Origin: Rhodococcus sp. BP22
Lineage (GTDB): Bacteria > Actinomycetota > Actinomycetes > Mycobacteriales > Mycobacteriaceae
Direction of reading: 5' to 3'
Length of the DNA: 64,000 nucleotides
Assembly: GCF_014281965.1 (NCBI RefSeq)
Contig: NZ_JACFTB010000002.1
Span: 372,001-436,000, forward strand
In this document: positions 1-8,677 of the stretch, piece by piece
Position numbering within the stretch: position 1 is the first letter of the stretch
How the letters are laid out: each line of letters opens with the position of its first letter
The notes under the pieces: model-generated
Told to the model about the DNA's origin: nothing
The model's database searches: none
The model's input: only the letters and a program-made list of their open reading frames with translations
Program-made: the position numbers and the translations under genes

Positions 1-286
1 GCACGATCTCGCTCGGGACGTATACCTGCACTCCCGACAGGCGCTTCATCGACAGTGTTCCGTCGACGATCGCCAGCCTCGGCCGCTGCAGGGCAGCGAG
101 TCCCGCGATCGTCCACAGGCCGATAGCCGCAATCGAGATGAGAAGTCGGCCCGTGGCGTCGGTACCGGTCAACAATGCCGCTCCGAACAGTGCGAATCCG
201 CCCAAGATCATCGCGATAACGGCCGAAAGAGGCGTCGCCCAGCTCAATCTATCCACAGGCTGTGGAGACTCGGAAAAGTTATCCAC
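1..286 (-). CDS. PH domain-containing membrane protein (partial, C-terminus beyond window)
   Basis: Only about 95 N-terminal residues are present; the gene runs off the left edge. The reading begins at a GTG (286) or a second in-frame GTG (256) and gives two hydrophobic segments (around LSAVIAMILGGFALFGAALL and LLISIAAIGLWTIAGLAAL), then the start of a beta-rich domain (RPRLAIVDGTLSMKRLSG) as in small actinobacterial bPH-domain membrane proteins. Its place next to crgA matches Rv0010c of M. tuberculosis. The cellular role of this family is not known to me. The choice between the two starts is unresolved. The upstream start region contains DnaA-box-like sequences. Confidence 0.7.
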   Translation of the reverse strand, partial: MDNFSESPQPVDRLSWATPLSAVIAMILGGFALFGAALLTGTDATGRLLISIAAIGLWTIAGLAALQRPRLAIVDGTLSMKRLSGVQVYVPSEIV

Positions 287-300
287 AGGCTTTATCCACA
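249..300. promoter_or_regulatory. DnaA-box-like cluster, left of crgA
   Basis: Two perfect matches to the DnaA nonamer TTATCCACA lie at 279-287 and 292-300, and a one-mismatch copy (CTATCCACA) at 249-257. They overlap the 5' end of the PH-domain gene and lie downstream of crgA. Function is inferred from sequence only. Confidence 0.6.
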
Positions 301-346
301 TTGGGGATGAATGACACGCGTGTAACTAACTGTCGACGGGACCCGG

Positions 347-610
347 TCATCGCCATTTCATGGTCATGACGAGACCGACAACCATGAAGCCGAAACCGAT
401 CAGAAAGTTCCACGCACCGAGGTCGTTCATCCACGAGATATTGTCGGCAGCCAAGTAGTACACGATGAGCCATAGCAGCCCTACCAGCATGAACCCGAGC
501 ATCACCGCCACGAAAAGTGGGCTCGACGGCCCGGCCTTCAGCGATCCGGGGGATCTGGTGCCGGGTGCGATGGTGTAGTCCTTCTTCTTCCGAACCTTCG
601 ATTTCGGCAT
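347..610 (-). CDS. crgA: Cell division protein CrgA
   Basis: An 87-residue protein starting [12 protein letters not shown], with a basic N-terminus, two membrane spans (around residues 31-52 and 65-84) and the family-typical end GLVMTMKWR. CrgA is an actinobacterial septation factor that in mycobacteria helps recruit peptidoglycan synthases to the FtsZ-dependent divisome; this is family knowledge. The ATG at 610 is chosen over an upstream TTG at 616 because a GAAGGG motif sits at suitable spacing and the protein then begins like known CrgA proteins. The gene is flanked on both sides by DnaA-box-like nonamers. The neighbourhood matches the conserved crgA locus near oriC. Confidence 0.95.
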   Translation of the reverse strand: MPKSKVRKKKDYTIAPGTRSPGSLKAGPSSPLFVAVMLGFMLVGLLWLIVYYLAADNISWMNDLGAWNFLIGFGFMVVGLVMTMKWR

Positions 611-674
611 GTTCAACCCTTCGTAGTGTGCTGACGCTCGTACAGACGACTGACCGGTACACGACCCGTCAACC

Positions 675-777
675 TGTGGATAACGGTTGTGGACAACCGC
701 AACAGGTAGCGTCCTCGCTAGTAGAGTTTCGCACTGTTATTGCCCCAACACTGCTTTGCCTGGCGTTGTTATCCACA
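675..777. promoter_or_regulatory. DnaA-box-like sites upstream of crgA
   Basis: In the divergent region between crgA and the DUF881 gene there is a perfect reverse DnaA box TGTGGATAA (675-683), a TGTGGACAA (688-696; reverse of TTGTCCACA, the actinobacterial variant) and a perfect forward TTATCCACA (769-777). With the sites at 249-300 this makes six boxes in about 530 bp. They could bind DnaA to regulate crgA or titrate DnaA near the origin; both are inference. Confidence 0.6.
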
Positions 778-859
778 GGCCCGGTTTTTTCGGACCGGTC
801 ACCATATGCCCATACACGCTAGCTCAGCGCAATCTCACGAGAGAGCATCGGATGAAACC

Positions 860-1618
860 ATGATCGAGGAATCGACCACCAGAGAGCGCTTCGCGGCGCG
901 TGGCTGGCAGATCCTGGTCCTCGTCGTGTGCCTTGTCGTCGGGGTACTCCTGGCGACCACCAGGGTCGTATCTCAAGGTGACGAAATCCGGCGAAGCGAC
1001 ACCACCAGGTTGTCGGATCTGGTCGGGGCAGCCCAGAGCAGCAGTGACGACGCCGAGTCGATCAGAAACGATCTGGCCCGGCAGGTCGACGACCTGCAGC
1101 GCACAGCGGGTTCCTCCGACGTCGAAGTGGGACGTGCGCTGGCCGCGGCCGATCCGCTCGCCGCCCAGGCGGGGATTGAGCCGGCATCGGGGTCAGGTGT
1201 GGTCGTGACGTTGACCGACGCAGCCCGGGGCCCGGACGGGCGGTACGCATCGGACGCATCGCCGGACGACCTCGTCGTGCATCAACAGGACGTGCAAAGT
1301 GTGCTCAATGCACTGTGGACCGGCGGCGCGTCGGCAATGGCCATGCAGGATCAACGGATCACGAGCCAGGTCGCGCCGCGCTGCATCGGTAACACGCTTC
1401 TGCTGGGTGGGCGCACGTATAGTCCGCCGTACGTGGTGACGGCCTTGGGAGACCCCGAGCGACTCTCTGCGGCCCTCGCCAACAATCCGGGTGTTCGGGT
1501 GTTTCGGCAGTATGCGCTTCGTTACGGGCTGGGTTTCGAAGAAACACGTTCCGACGCCCTGACCGTGCCCGGCTACACCGGACCGATACGGATCGGATTC
1601 GCCCAGCCTGCGCGGTGA
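860..1618 (+). CDS. DUF881 family protein
   Basis: A 252-residue protein with a short cytoplasmic N-terminus, one transmembrane helix (about residues 14-34, WQILVLVVCLVVGVLLATT), a probable coiled-coil stretch and a C-terminal extracytoplasmic DUF881 domain ending in the typical region YVVTALGDPERLSAAL. It corresponds by position and architecture to Rv0012 of M. tuberculosis. Function is unknown; homologues occur beside division and cell-wall genes in Actinobacteria and Firmicutes. The ATG at 860 is preferred because the longer reading from 740 adds a segment with no family resemblance that would run through the DnaA-box-containing promoter region. The ribosome binding site is weak, so the start is not certain. 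Confidence 0.85.
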   Translation: MIEESTTRERFAARGWQILVLVVCLVVGVLLATTRVVSQGDEIRRSDTTRLSDLVGAAQSSSDDAESIRNDLARQVDDLQRTAGSSDVEVGRALAAADPLAAQAGIEPASGSGVVVTLTDAARGPDGRYASDASPDDLVVHQQDVQSVLNALWTGGASAMAMQDQRITSQVAPRCIGNTLLLGGRTYSPPYVVTALGDPERLSAALANNPGVRVFRQYALRYGLGFEETRSDALTVPGYTGPIRIGFAQPAR

Positions 1619-1699
1619 GCGCCTCTGCAGTAGTCCGCCACAGCTTCGCTAAGGACGTCGGGGCGATTCGTGCTCGACGCGCTCACCTATCCTTGCCCC

Positions 1700-2341
1700 A
1701 TGCGCATTCTGGTCGTCGACAACTACGACAGCTTCGTTTTCAACCTCGTCCAGTACCTGGGCCAACTGGGAGTCGACGCGACCGTCTGGCGTAACGACGA
1801 CGACAGATTGACCGACCGGGCCGCCGTCGTTGCGGACTTCGACGGCATTCTGCTCAGCCCAGGGCCGGGGACACCGCACCGAGCGGGAGCCACGATGGAT
1901 CTTGTGACCGCGGCGGCTGCGTCCGGTACTCCACTGCTCGGGGTGTGTCTGGGACACCAGGCAATCGGTGCGGCCTTCGGTGCGACCGTCGACCGCGCGC
2001 CCGAACTACTGCACGGAAAGACCAGCATCATCCACCACACGGGCGTCGGCGTCCTCGAGGGACTACCCGAGCCGTTCACCGCTACTCGATACCACTCACT
2101 GACCGTCGTCGAGGACACCATCCCCGATGAACTCGAGGTGACCGGACGCACCGACTCCGGCCTCGTGATGAGCATGCGCCATCGGACGTTGCCGATACAC
2201 GGCGTCCAGTTCCACCCCGAGTCGATTCTCACTCAGGGTGGCCACCGGATGCTGTCCAACTGGCTCGCCGTGTGCGGACTCGAGCAGGACGAGCGCCTCG
2301 TGGTCGAACTCGAGGCGCAGGTCGCACTCGCGTTCAGCTGA
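1700..2341 (+). CDS. trpG: Aminodeoxychorismate/anthranilate synthase glutamine amidotransferase subunit
   Basis: A 213-residue class I glutamine amidotransferase. It shows the N-terminal strand RILVVDNYDSFVFNLVQYL, the oxyanion LSPGPGTP, the nucleophile elbow GVCLGHQAIG with the catalytic Cys, and the His-Glu part of the triad in GVQFHPESIL. It supplies ammonia from glutamine to a TrpE- or PabB-type partner to make anthranilate or 4-amino-4-deoxychorismate. Neither partner lies beside it, as in the M. tuberculosis locus (Rv0013), where the protein is often regarded as shared between folate and tryptophan synthesis; which applies here cannot be read from the sequence. The ATG at 1700 gives the family-typical N-terminus. 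It converges with pknB, 8 bp apart. Confidence 0.9.
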   Translation: MRILVVDNYDSFVFNLVQYLGQLGVDATVWRNDDDRLTDRAAVVADFDGILLSPGPGTPHRAGATMDLVTAAAASGTPLLGVCLGHQAIGAAFGATVDRAPELLHGKTSIIHHTGVGVLEGLPEPFTATRYHSLTVVEDTIPDELEVTGRTDSGLVMSMRHRTLPIHGVQFHPESILTQGGHRMLSNWLAVCGLEQDERLVVELEAQVALAFS

Positions 2342-2349
2342 CGCTCTAC

Positions 2350-4275
2350 TTACCGGGGCGGAATTCCCAGGGTTCCCACCTTCACGTTGAGCGACTGGGA
2401 CTTGGTGATTTCCGATCCGGCGGGTTCGGCCTGATTGACGATCCGCCCCACCAGGGTCGGGTCGAGCTGACTCTGCGGGGTCGAAGTGATGTTGGCTGAG
2501 GTACCCGTCCATCCGGCTGCCTCGAGTGTCGACAGTGCTTGCGCAGGCGTCATCCCGACAAGATCGGGCATGGGGATCTTGTCGCCGTTCGACACGCGCA
2601 GTGTCACAGTTTCACCTTCAGTGGCGTTCGATCCACCTGCCGGGCTCGTCGAGACGACCTGACCTATGGTCTGGCCCGAGTCGATGTTCTCGATCTGGAC
2701 CTTGAAGCCGGCGGCCTCGATGTTGAGACGCGCAACGTCGACCTGCTGGCTAGTGACATCGGGGACACGGATCTGCGACGGGCCACTGCCCAACGTGATC
2801 TTGACGGCGGAGCCGACGGTGATGCCGACACCGGTCGACGGATTCTGTTCGACCACCTTGTCGAGATTCTCTGGTGTCGAAGCCGCCCGTGCCACGGAAG
2901 AGTCGAGTTCGAGACCGATCGCGGACAATGCCTGAGTTGCCTGTTGAGCAGTCTTGCCGGCCAACGCCGGAACCTGCACCTGCTCCGGACCGGTCGAGAT
3001 ATCGAGGTCGACCGTGCTCGGCAAATCGACCTGCGTTCCAGCGGGTGGCTGCGACGCGATGACTCTCCCCGCGGCGATCGTGGGATCGGGCTTCTCGCGG
3101 GTCTGGACTCGAAGTCCTAGGTCTGCAAGAGCGGAAGTCGCCTCCGCGGTCGTGAGATTTGCGACGGTGGGGATGGCGACTCGTTCCGGTGAGGAATCAC
3201 CGCCGAGAGACAACAGGAACGCGGTGATGATGGCGACCACGACTATCGCTGCCAGCGCGATCACTGCTATTCGCAGTCCTCGACGCTTCGAGGTGTTGTC
3301 TTCGCCGCGTTGCGCCGGAGGCTGCTCGGCCGGCCGGTCGGTGTCACCCGATCGGAACTGTGACTCCCGCGAGTCCATCGAGCCGAGGATCGTGGTGCGG
3401 TCCTCGTCGTTCATGACGGTGGGCGCCGAGGGGCGTTGCCCGCCGAGCACTCGCACCAAATCGGTGCGCATGTCCGCTGCCGACTGGTAGCGGTTGGCGG
3501 GGTTCTTGGCCATGGCCTTGAGAATGATCGAGTCGAGCTCCCGCGGGATCGCAGAATTGACCGAGGATGGTAGTTGCGGATCTTCCCGCACATGCTGATA
3601 CGCGACGGCCACTGGCGAGTCACCCTTGAACGGGGGCTCACCGGTCAGGACCTCGAACAGGACGCAACCGAGCGAATACACGTCCGAGCGGGCGTCCACC
3701 TGCTCGCCTCTGGCCTGTTCGGGGGACAGGTATTGAGCTGTGCCGATCACTGCGGCGGTCTGCGTCATCGGACTCGCGCTGTCCGCAATCGCGCGGGCGA
3801 TACCGAAGTCCATCACCTTGACGGCACCGGCGTTGTTGATCATGATGTTCGCTGGTTTGACGTCGCGATGCACGATTCCGTTGCGATGACTGAAGTCGAG
3901 AGCCGCACAGACGTCGGCGATGACCTCCATCGCGTGGCGCGGTGTCATCGGACCGTCGGCGCGGACGATGTCACGCAAAGTATTGCCGTCGACGTACTCC
4001 ATGACGATGAACGGCAGCGGACCGGCTTCGGTCTCGGCCTCACCGGTGTCGTAGACCGCCACGATCGCCGGATGGTTGAGAGCTGCGGCGTTCTGTGCCT
4101 CGCGTCGGAACCGAAGATAGAACGTGGGATCGCGAGCGAGATCTGCTCGCAGCACCTTGATGGCTACATCACGGTCGAGTCGACTGTCGCGCGCAAGGTG
4201 GACCTCGGACATGCCACCGAAGCCGAGAATCTCACCCAACTCGTAGCGGGAGGAGAGATTGCGGGGAGTCGTCAT
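2350..4275 (-). CDS. pknB: Ser/Thr protein kinase PknB with PASTA domains
   Basis: A 641-residue transmembrane kinase. The kinase domain covers about residues 11-275: glycine loop GFGGMSEV, Lys40 in VAIKVL, catalytic loop [13 protein letters not shown] and an activation loop with phosphorylatable Thr residues before [11 protein letters not shown] membrane helix follows at about 335-357, then four PASTA repeats that in homologues bind peptidoglycan fragments or lipid II. In mycobacteria PknB controls cell-wall synthesis and division and is dephosphorylated by PstP. It is the last gene of the leftward fhaA-to-pknB run; its ATG overlaps the pknA stop by 4 bp (ATGA), implying coupled translation. 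Residue numbering of Lys40 coincides with M. tuberculosis PknB. Confidence 0.97.
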   Translation of the reverse strand: MTTPRNLSSRYELGEILGFGGMSEVHLARDSRLDRDVAIKVLRADLARDPTFYLRFRREAQNAAALNHPAIVAVYDTGEAETEAGPLPFIVMEYVDGNTLRDIVRADGPMTPRHAMEVIADVCAALDFSHRNGIVHRDVKPANIMINNAGAVKVMDFGIARAIADSASPMTQTAAVIGTAQYLSPEQARGEQVDARSDVYSLGCVLFEVLTGEPPFKGDSPVAVAYQHVREDPQLPSSVNSAIPRELDSIILKAMAKNPANRYQSAADMRTDLVRVLGGQRPSAPTVMNDEDRTTILGSMDSRESQFRSGDTDRPAEQPPAQRGEDNTSKRRGLRIAVIALAAIVVVAIITAFLLSLGGDSSPERVAIPTVANLTTAEATSALADLGLRVQTREKPDPTIAAGRVIASQPPAGTQVDLPSTVDLDISTGPEQVQVPALAGKTAQQATQALSAIGLELDSSVARAASTPENLDKVVEQNPSTGVGITVGSAVKITLGSGPSQIRVPDVTSQQVDVARLNIEAAGFKVQIENIDSGQTIGQVVSTSPAGGSNATEGETVTLRVSNGDKIPMPDLVGMTPAQALSTLEAAGWTGTSANITSTPQSQLDPTLVGRIVNQAEPAGSEITKSQSLNVKVGTLGIPPR

Positions 4276-5726
4276 GGTTGTCCTTGTCGATCAGGTCCGA
4301 GTTTAGGTGTGGAGGCGCCGCCGGGCGCGGTGTCACCGGTATCTTCTTCGTCACCGGCACCGGGCAGCGACGGGAGGGTCAACTGCGGCAAGGTGAACCC
4401 ACCGCTCGTCGTCGTCGCCGCTGGGGCCGTCGTCGTGGTGGTCGGTGGCGCGGTGGTCGTGGTCGGCGGTTCCGTCGTGGTGGTCGTCGGTGGCGGCGTG
4501 GTTGTGGTGGTGGTTTCCCTGGTGGTGGTCGGTTCCGTGGTGGTCGGTTCCGTGGTGGTGGTGGTCGTCGTGGTCGGGGCAGGCTTCGACGTCGGCGGCG
4601 TGAACGGCGCCTGCGATCCCTGTCCTCCCGTCAGCAACACGTAGCCACCGATGATGACCGCCAGCACCAGGAGACCAGCGCCACCCCAAGCAAGGGCCTT
4701 CTGGGCAGAAGTCATCCCCGTCGGTTCCGGCGTGGCGGGAACCGCAGCGCCCGTGGACGGCCCGGTGTAACGGTTCTGCGACGTCGGCATCATCTGAGTG
4801 CTGTCGGGATTGGCGCCTGCAGCGGCCACGACCCCAGGCATCAGAACACGGCCGGTGCCAGGACCCCGACCGTTGCCGGGAGCTGGTGGTCGTCGACCGG
4901 CACGCACTGCGGCAACAGCGTCCGCGAACTCACCGCCGTTCGCGTACCGGGCCGCGGGATCCTTGGCCATCGTGATTTCGATGAGCTCGCGCACCGATGG
5001 CGGCAGGTCTGCGGGCAACGGCGCAGGCAGTTCGCGGACATGCTTCATCGCGACGGTGAGAGCACCGTCACCGACGAACGGCCGCGTGCCCGAGAGCACC
5101 TCATAGCCCACCACGCCGAGGGAGTAGACGTCGCTCGCCGAGGTAGCTTCGTCGCCGAGAGCCTGCTCAGGAGCAATGTACTGGGCTGTCCCCATGACCA
5201 TGCCGGTCTTGGTGACCGGGGAGGCGTCGACGGCCTTGGCGATGCCGAAGTCGGTGATCTTCACCTGACCTGCGGGGGTGATCAGAATGTTGCCCGGCTT
5301 GACGTCGCGGTGTACGACACCTGCCGTGTGCGCGATCTGTAGCGATCGACCGGTCTGCTCGAGCATATCGAGGGCATGCCCGAGTGGCAGCTTCCCGATC
5401 CGTCCGAGCACAGCGTTGAGCGGTTCACCGTTGACGAGTTCCATGACGAGATAGGCCAGGGACTCGCCTGCTTCGTCGCGCGTCTCGCCGTAGTCGTAGA
5501 CCCCGGCGATACCGGGGTGGTTGAGCTGCGCCGTAGTGCGCGCCTCGAAACGGAAGCGCTCCAAGAACTCCGGATCCTCGGAGAACTCGGCTTTGAGAAC
5601 CTTGACGGCAACCTTGCGGTCGAGACGATTGTCCATCGCCTCCCACACCTGGCCCATACCGCCCGTGGCGATCAGCCGTAGGAGGCGATAGCGCTGTGCG
5701 ATGACGGCACCATTTTTCAGTGGCAT
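4272..5726 (-). CDS. pknA: Ser/Thr protein kinase PknA
   Basis: A 484-residue membrane kinase: kinase domain at about residues 13-275 with glycine loop ATGGMGQV, Lys42 in [20 protein letters not shown] and activation loop before [11 protein letters not shown] membrane helix (around 346-367) is followed by a long low-complexity extracellular tail made almost entirely of Thr, Pro and Glu, then a short end. Unlike PknB it has no PASTA domains, as expected for PknA. In mycobacteria it phosphorylates division and shape proteins with PknB. A strong AGGGAGGTGA ribosome binding site formed by the end of pbpA precedes the ATG. The Thr-rich tail is likely to vary in length between strains because its DNA is repetitive. 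Confidence 0.95.
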   Translation of the reverse strand: MPLKNGAVIAQRYRLLRLIATGGMGQVWEAMDNRLDRKVAVKVLKAEFSEDPEFLERFRFEARTTAQLNHPGIAGVYDYGETRDEAGESLAYLVMELVNGEPLNAVLGRIGKLPLGHALDMLEQTGRSLQIAHTAGVVHRDVKPGNILITPAGQVKITDFGIAKAVDASPVTKTGMVMGTAQYIAPEQALGDEATSASDVYSLGVVGYEVLSGTRPFVGDGALTVAMKHVRELPAPLPADLPPSVRELIEITMAKDPAARYANGGEFADAVAAVRAGRRPPAPGNGRGPGTGRVLMPGVVAAAGANPDSTQMMPTSQNRYTGPSTGAAVPATPEPTGMTSAQKALAWGGAGLLVLAVIIGGYVLLTGGQGSQAPFTPPTSKPAPTTTTTTTTEPTTTEPTTTRETTTTTTPPPTTTTTEPPTTTTAPPTTTTTAPAATTTSGGFTLPQLTLPSLPGAGDEEDTGDTAPGGASTPKLGPDRQGQP

Positions 5727-5735
5727 GTTCTCAGG

Positions 5736-7223
5736 TCACCTCCCTTGCAATCCGGCAGCGATGACCGCGCGCCCGATCGGTGCGGCAACCGAACCACCGG
5801 TGGCTGCAAGTGCACGGTCGCCACCGTCCTCGACGAGTACGGCGATCGCAATCTTCGGTGCCTCGGCCGGTGCGAAAGCGATGTACCACGCGTGCGGTGG
5901 TGTGTTTCGAGGATCGGTCCCGTGTTCGGCAGTGCCGGTCTTCGACGCGATCTGCACACCGGGAATCTTGCCCTGTGATCCGGCGTTGTTCTCGGCACCG
6001 ATCATCAAATCGGTCAGAGTCGAAGCGACCTCCGTGCTGATGGCCTGGCCTTCCGATTGTGGCTTTGTGGTCGACAGGTCCGACAGATCCGGTGCCTGCA
6101 GCTGACTGATCAAGTGCGGTGCCATCCGAACTCCGTTGTTCGCCACTGTTGCTGCGATCACGGCATTCTGTAGCGGCGTCAGCGCAACATCTCGCTGACC
6201 GATACTCGTCTGGCCCAACGCAGCATCATCGGGGATGGATCCGATCGTGCTGTCGGCGACGGGGAGCTGCAAGGACGTCGTCTCCTCCCCGATACCGAAC
6301 GCACTCGCGGTATCTCGAAGCGCATCGGCACCGGTCTTGATGCCGAGCTCGACGAAGGCGGTGTTACAGGATCGAGCGAACGCCTCACGTAGCGACGCCG
6401 TCGCCCCGCCACCGCACGTGCTGCCGTTGTAGTTCTCGAGGGTGGTCTGGGTGCCGGGAAGGGTGATGTTCGACGCCGCCGTCAGCTGATCGTCAGGTGT
6501 GGCACCCCTCTCGAGGGCCGCCGCCGTGTCGAGGACCTTGAAGGTCGATCCCGGCGGGTAGGTCGCCGATATCGCACGATTCAGCAACGGCTTGTCAGGA
6601 TCGGCGTTCAGTGCATCCCACGCCTCGGTGGTCTGTTGTCCGTCGTGGCTCGCCAACGAATTGGGGTCGTAGCTCGGTGTACTCGCCATCGCCAGGACGT
6701 TGCCCGTGGAGGGCTCGATCGCGACGACGGATCCGGTGTAACCCTTGGACGTGAGCTGGTCATATGCCACCTGCTGAACGACGGGGTCGATGGTGGTCAC
6801 CACGTTGCCCCCGCGCGGGTCGCGTCCGGAAATCAGATCGAAGAGGCGACGACCGAACAGACGATCGTCCGAACCGTTGAGCACCTGATCTTCGGTGCGC
6901 TCGAGGCCACTGCTCGAGTAGAGCATCGAGTAGAACCCGGTGACCGGCGCATTCGCCAACGGGCTCGACGTCGCAGCCGGATTCGACGGGTAGGTGCGCA
7001 GGTATTTGTATCGGTCGTCGGTGCCGAGCGATGCGGCAAGGACCTGACCCCCCGCCGAAATCTGTCCGCGCTGGCGGGAGTACTCGTCGAGTAGAACGCG
7101 CGAGTTACGCGGGTCGGTCCGCAGATCGTCCGCCTTGATCACTTGCAGGTAGGTCGCATTGGCGAGAAGGGCCACGATCATGAACATGACGGCGATGGAG
7201 ACTCGTCGAAGTGGAGTGTTCAC
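5736..7223 (-). CDS. pbpA: Class B penicillin-binding protein PbpA
   Basis: A 495-residue transpeptidase with one N-terminal signal anchor (about residues 7-27), a small pedestal domain and a penicillin-binding domain. Active-site motifs are visible: SxxK as S226-T-F-K229 in PPGSTFK, SxN as RSCNTAF, and KTGTAEHG near the C-terminus. It cross-links peptidoglycan in the periplasm, working with the SEDS polymerase RodA encoded immediately upstream. The GTG start overlaps the rodA stop (GTGA), suggesting translational coupling. Length and numbering match mycobacterial PbpA closely. Confidence 0.96.
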   Translation of the reverse strand: MNTPLRRVSIAVMFMIVALLANATYLQVIKADDLRTDPRNSRVLLDEYSRQRGQISAGGQVLAASLGTDDRYKYLRTYPSNPAATSSPLANAPVTGFYSMLYSSSGLERTEDQVLNGSDDRLFGRRLFDLISGRDPRGGNVVTTIDPVVQQVAYDQLTSKGYTGSVVAIEPSTGNVLAMASTPSYDPNSLASHDGQQTTEAWDALNADPDKPLLNRAISATYPPGSTFKVLDTAAALERGATPDDQLTAASNITLPGTQTTLENYNGSTCGGGATASLREAFARSCNTAFVELGIKTGADALRDTASAFGIGEETTSLQLPVADSTIGSIPDDAALGQTSIGQRDVALTPLQNAVIAATVANNGVRMAPHLISQLQAPDLSDLSTTKPQSEGQAISTEVASTLTDLMIGAENNAGSQGKIPGVQIASKTGTAEHGTDPRNTPPHAWYIAFAPAEAPKIAIAVLVEDGGDRALAATGGSVAAPIGRAVIAAGLQGR

Positions 7224-8677
7224 GGTCGTTTCACCATTTCGGTCGGCGCTTCTGCGATCGGCGTCGCCACGACAGGCTTCTTGTTCGGAACGGCGGGTTC
7301 ACGCGCCGCGTCGGAGATCTTGATCAGCAACGCCAGCAGTAGATAGTTGGCGAGTAGCGAGGACCCGCCGTACGACATGTACGGGGTGGTGAGTCCGGTG
7401 AGAGGAATCAGCTTGGTTACCCCACCCACCACGACGAACAACTGAATGGCGATGGTGAACGCGAGGCCGGCAGCGAGAAGTTTGCCGAAGCTGTCACGAA
7501 CGGCGAGCGCGGTGCGCAGGCCCCGGATGATGAAGACCAAGTAGAGGACCAGGACTGCAGTGAGTCCGATGAGTCCGAGCTCCTCGCCAACCGTCGCAAT
7601 GATGAAGTCGGTCTTTGCGAACGGGACCTGCGACGGACGCCCACTGCCCAGACCGGTCCCCGCGAGGCCGCCCGTGGCGAAACTGAACATCGACTGGACG
7701 ATCTGGTAGCCGGTGTCGTTGTAGTCCTCGAACGGATGCAGCCAGGTATCGGTGCGGATCTTGACGTGTCCGAAGACTTGATAGGCGAACAGGAAGCCGA
7801 TCAACAGCAGCGCGAATCCGATGATGAGCCAGCCGACTCGCTCGGTGGCGATGTAGATCATCACCAGCACGGTGCCGAAGATCAGCAGCGAAGTACCGAG
7901 GTCCTTCTCGAATACGAGGACGGCGACCGAGACGATCCACACCAGCAGAATCGGACCGAGGTCGCGCGCACGGGGGAAGTCCATCCCGAGTACATGTTTG
8001 CCGGCAGTGGTGAACAGTTCACGCTTGGCGACCAGGAGCGAGGCGAAGAAGATCAGCAGCAGGATCTTTGCGAACTCGCCGGGCTGAAGGCTGAAGCCGG
8101 GCAGCCGAATCCAGATCTTCGATCCGTTGACCTCGGAAAACGCCGACGGCAGCAGTGCGGGAATGGCGAGCAGCACCAGACCTGCAAGACCGACGGTGTA
8201 GCTGTAGCGCGCCAGCGTGCGGTAATCACGCAACAGGACCAGCACGGCAATGAATCCGGCGATCGCAAGGGTCGTCCAGAGCACCTGCTGATTGGCGTCC
8301 GGCGACGGGATTTCCTGACCCAAGTATGCGGCCGATTGCTGGTCGGCGAGATCGAGGCGATGGATCAGCACGAGGCCCAGACCGTTCAACAGCGCCACGA
8401 TCGGCAGCAGCAGCGGGTCCGCGTGGGGCGCGAACCTGCGGACCGCGAGATGCGCCACCGTGACCAACGCCAGATACGCCAGCGAGTACTTGACGAGATC
8501 GAGGGTGATGGTTTGTTCCTGGCTGGCCTCTACCAACACCAAGGACATCGTGGTGATCACTACCGCTATCCCGAGCAACAACAACTCGACGTTACGTCGG
8601 TTCGACTGAACGGGTGCCGGAGCAAATCCTTCCGGCGGACTCGGAAAGGATGCCCCCGCAGACGAATTAGAGCTCAT
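7220..8677 (-). CDS. rodA: SEDS peptidoglycan glycosyltransferase RodA (FtsW/RodA/SpoVE family)
   Basis: A 485-residue polytopic membrane protein with about 10-12 helices and SEDS motifs, including SEVNGSKIWIRLPGFSLQPGEFAKI, FEKDLGTSLLIFG, VGEELGLIG and the terminal segment TTPYMSYGGSSLLANY. The family polymerises lipid II into glycan strands during elongation and pairs with a class B PBP, here PbpA. I take the ATG at 8677, which overlaps the pstP TGA by one base; a TTG immediately in front (8680) is the alternative. It sits in the leftward fhaA-fhaB-pstP-rodA-pbpA-pknA-pknB order conserved across Mycobacteriales. Confidence 0.95.
   Translation of the reverse strand: MSSNSSAGASFPSPPEGFAPAPVQSNRRNVELLLLGIAVVITTMSLVLVEASQEQTITLDLVKYSLAYLALVTVAHLAVRRFAPHADPLLLPIVALLNGLGLVLIHRLDLADQQSAAYLGQEIPSPDANQQVLWTTLAIAGFIAVLVLLRDYRTLARYSYTVGLAGLVLLAIPALLPSAFSEVNGSKIWIRLPGFSLQPGEFAKILLLIFFASLLVAKRELFTTAGKHVLGMDFPRARDLGPILLVWIVSVAVLVFEKDLGTSLLIFGTVLVMIYIATERVGWLIIGFALLLIGFLFAYQVFGHVKIRTDTWLHPFEDYNDTGYQIVQSMFSFATGGLAGTGLGSGRPSQVPFAKTDFIIATVGEELGLIGLTAVLVLYLVFIIRGLRTALAVRDSFGKLLAAGLAFTIAIQLFVVVGGVTKLIPLTGLTTPYMSYGGSSLLANYLLLALLIKISDAAREPAVPNKKPVVATPIAEAPTEMVKRP

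Noticed and set aside
4272-5342. Rightward frames with long Val or Arg/Gly tracts opposite pknA
   Set aside because: They arise from the Thr-codon repeats of the pknA tail read in another direction.
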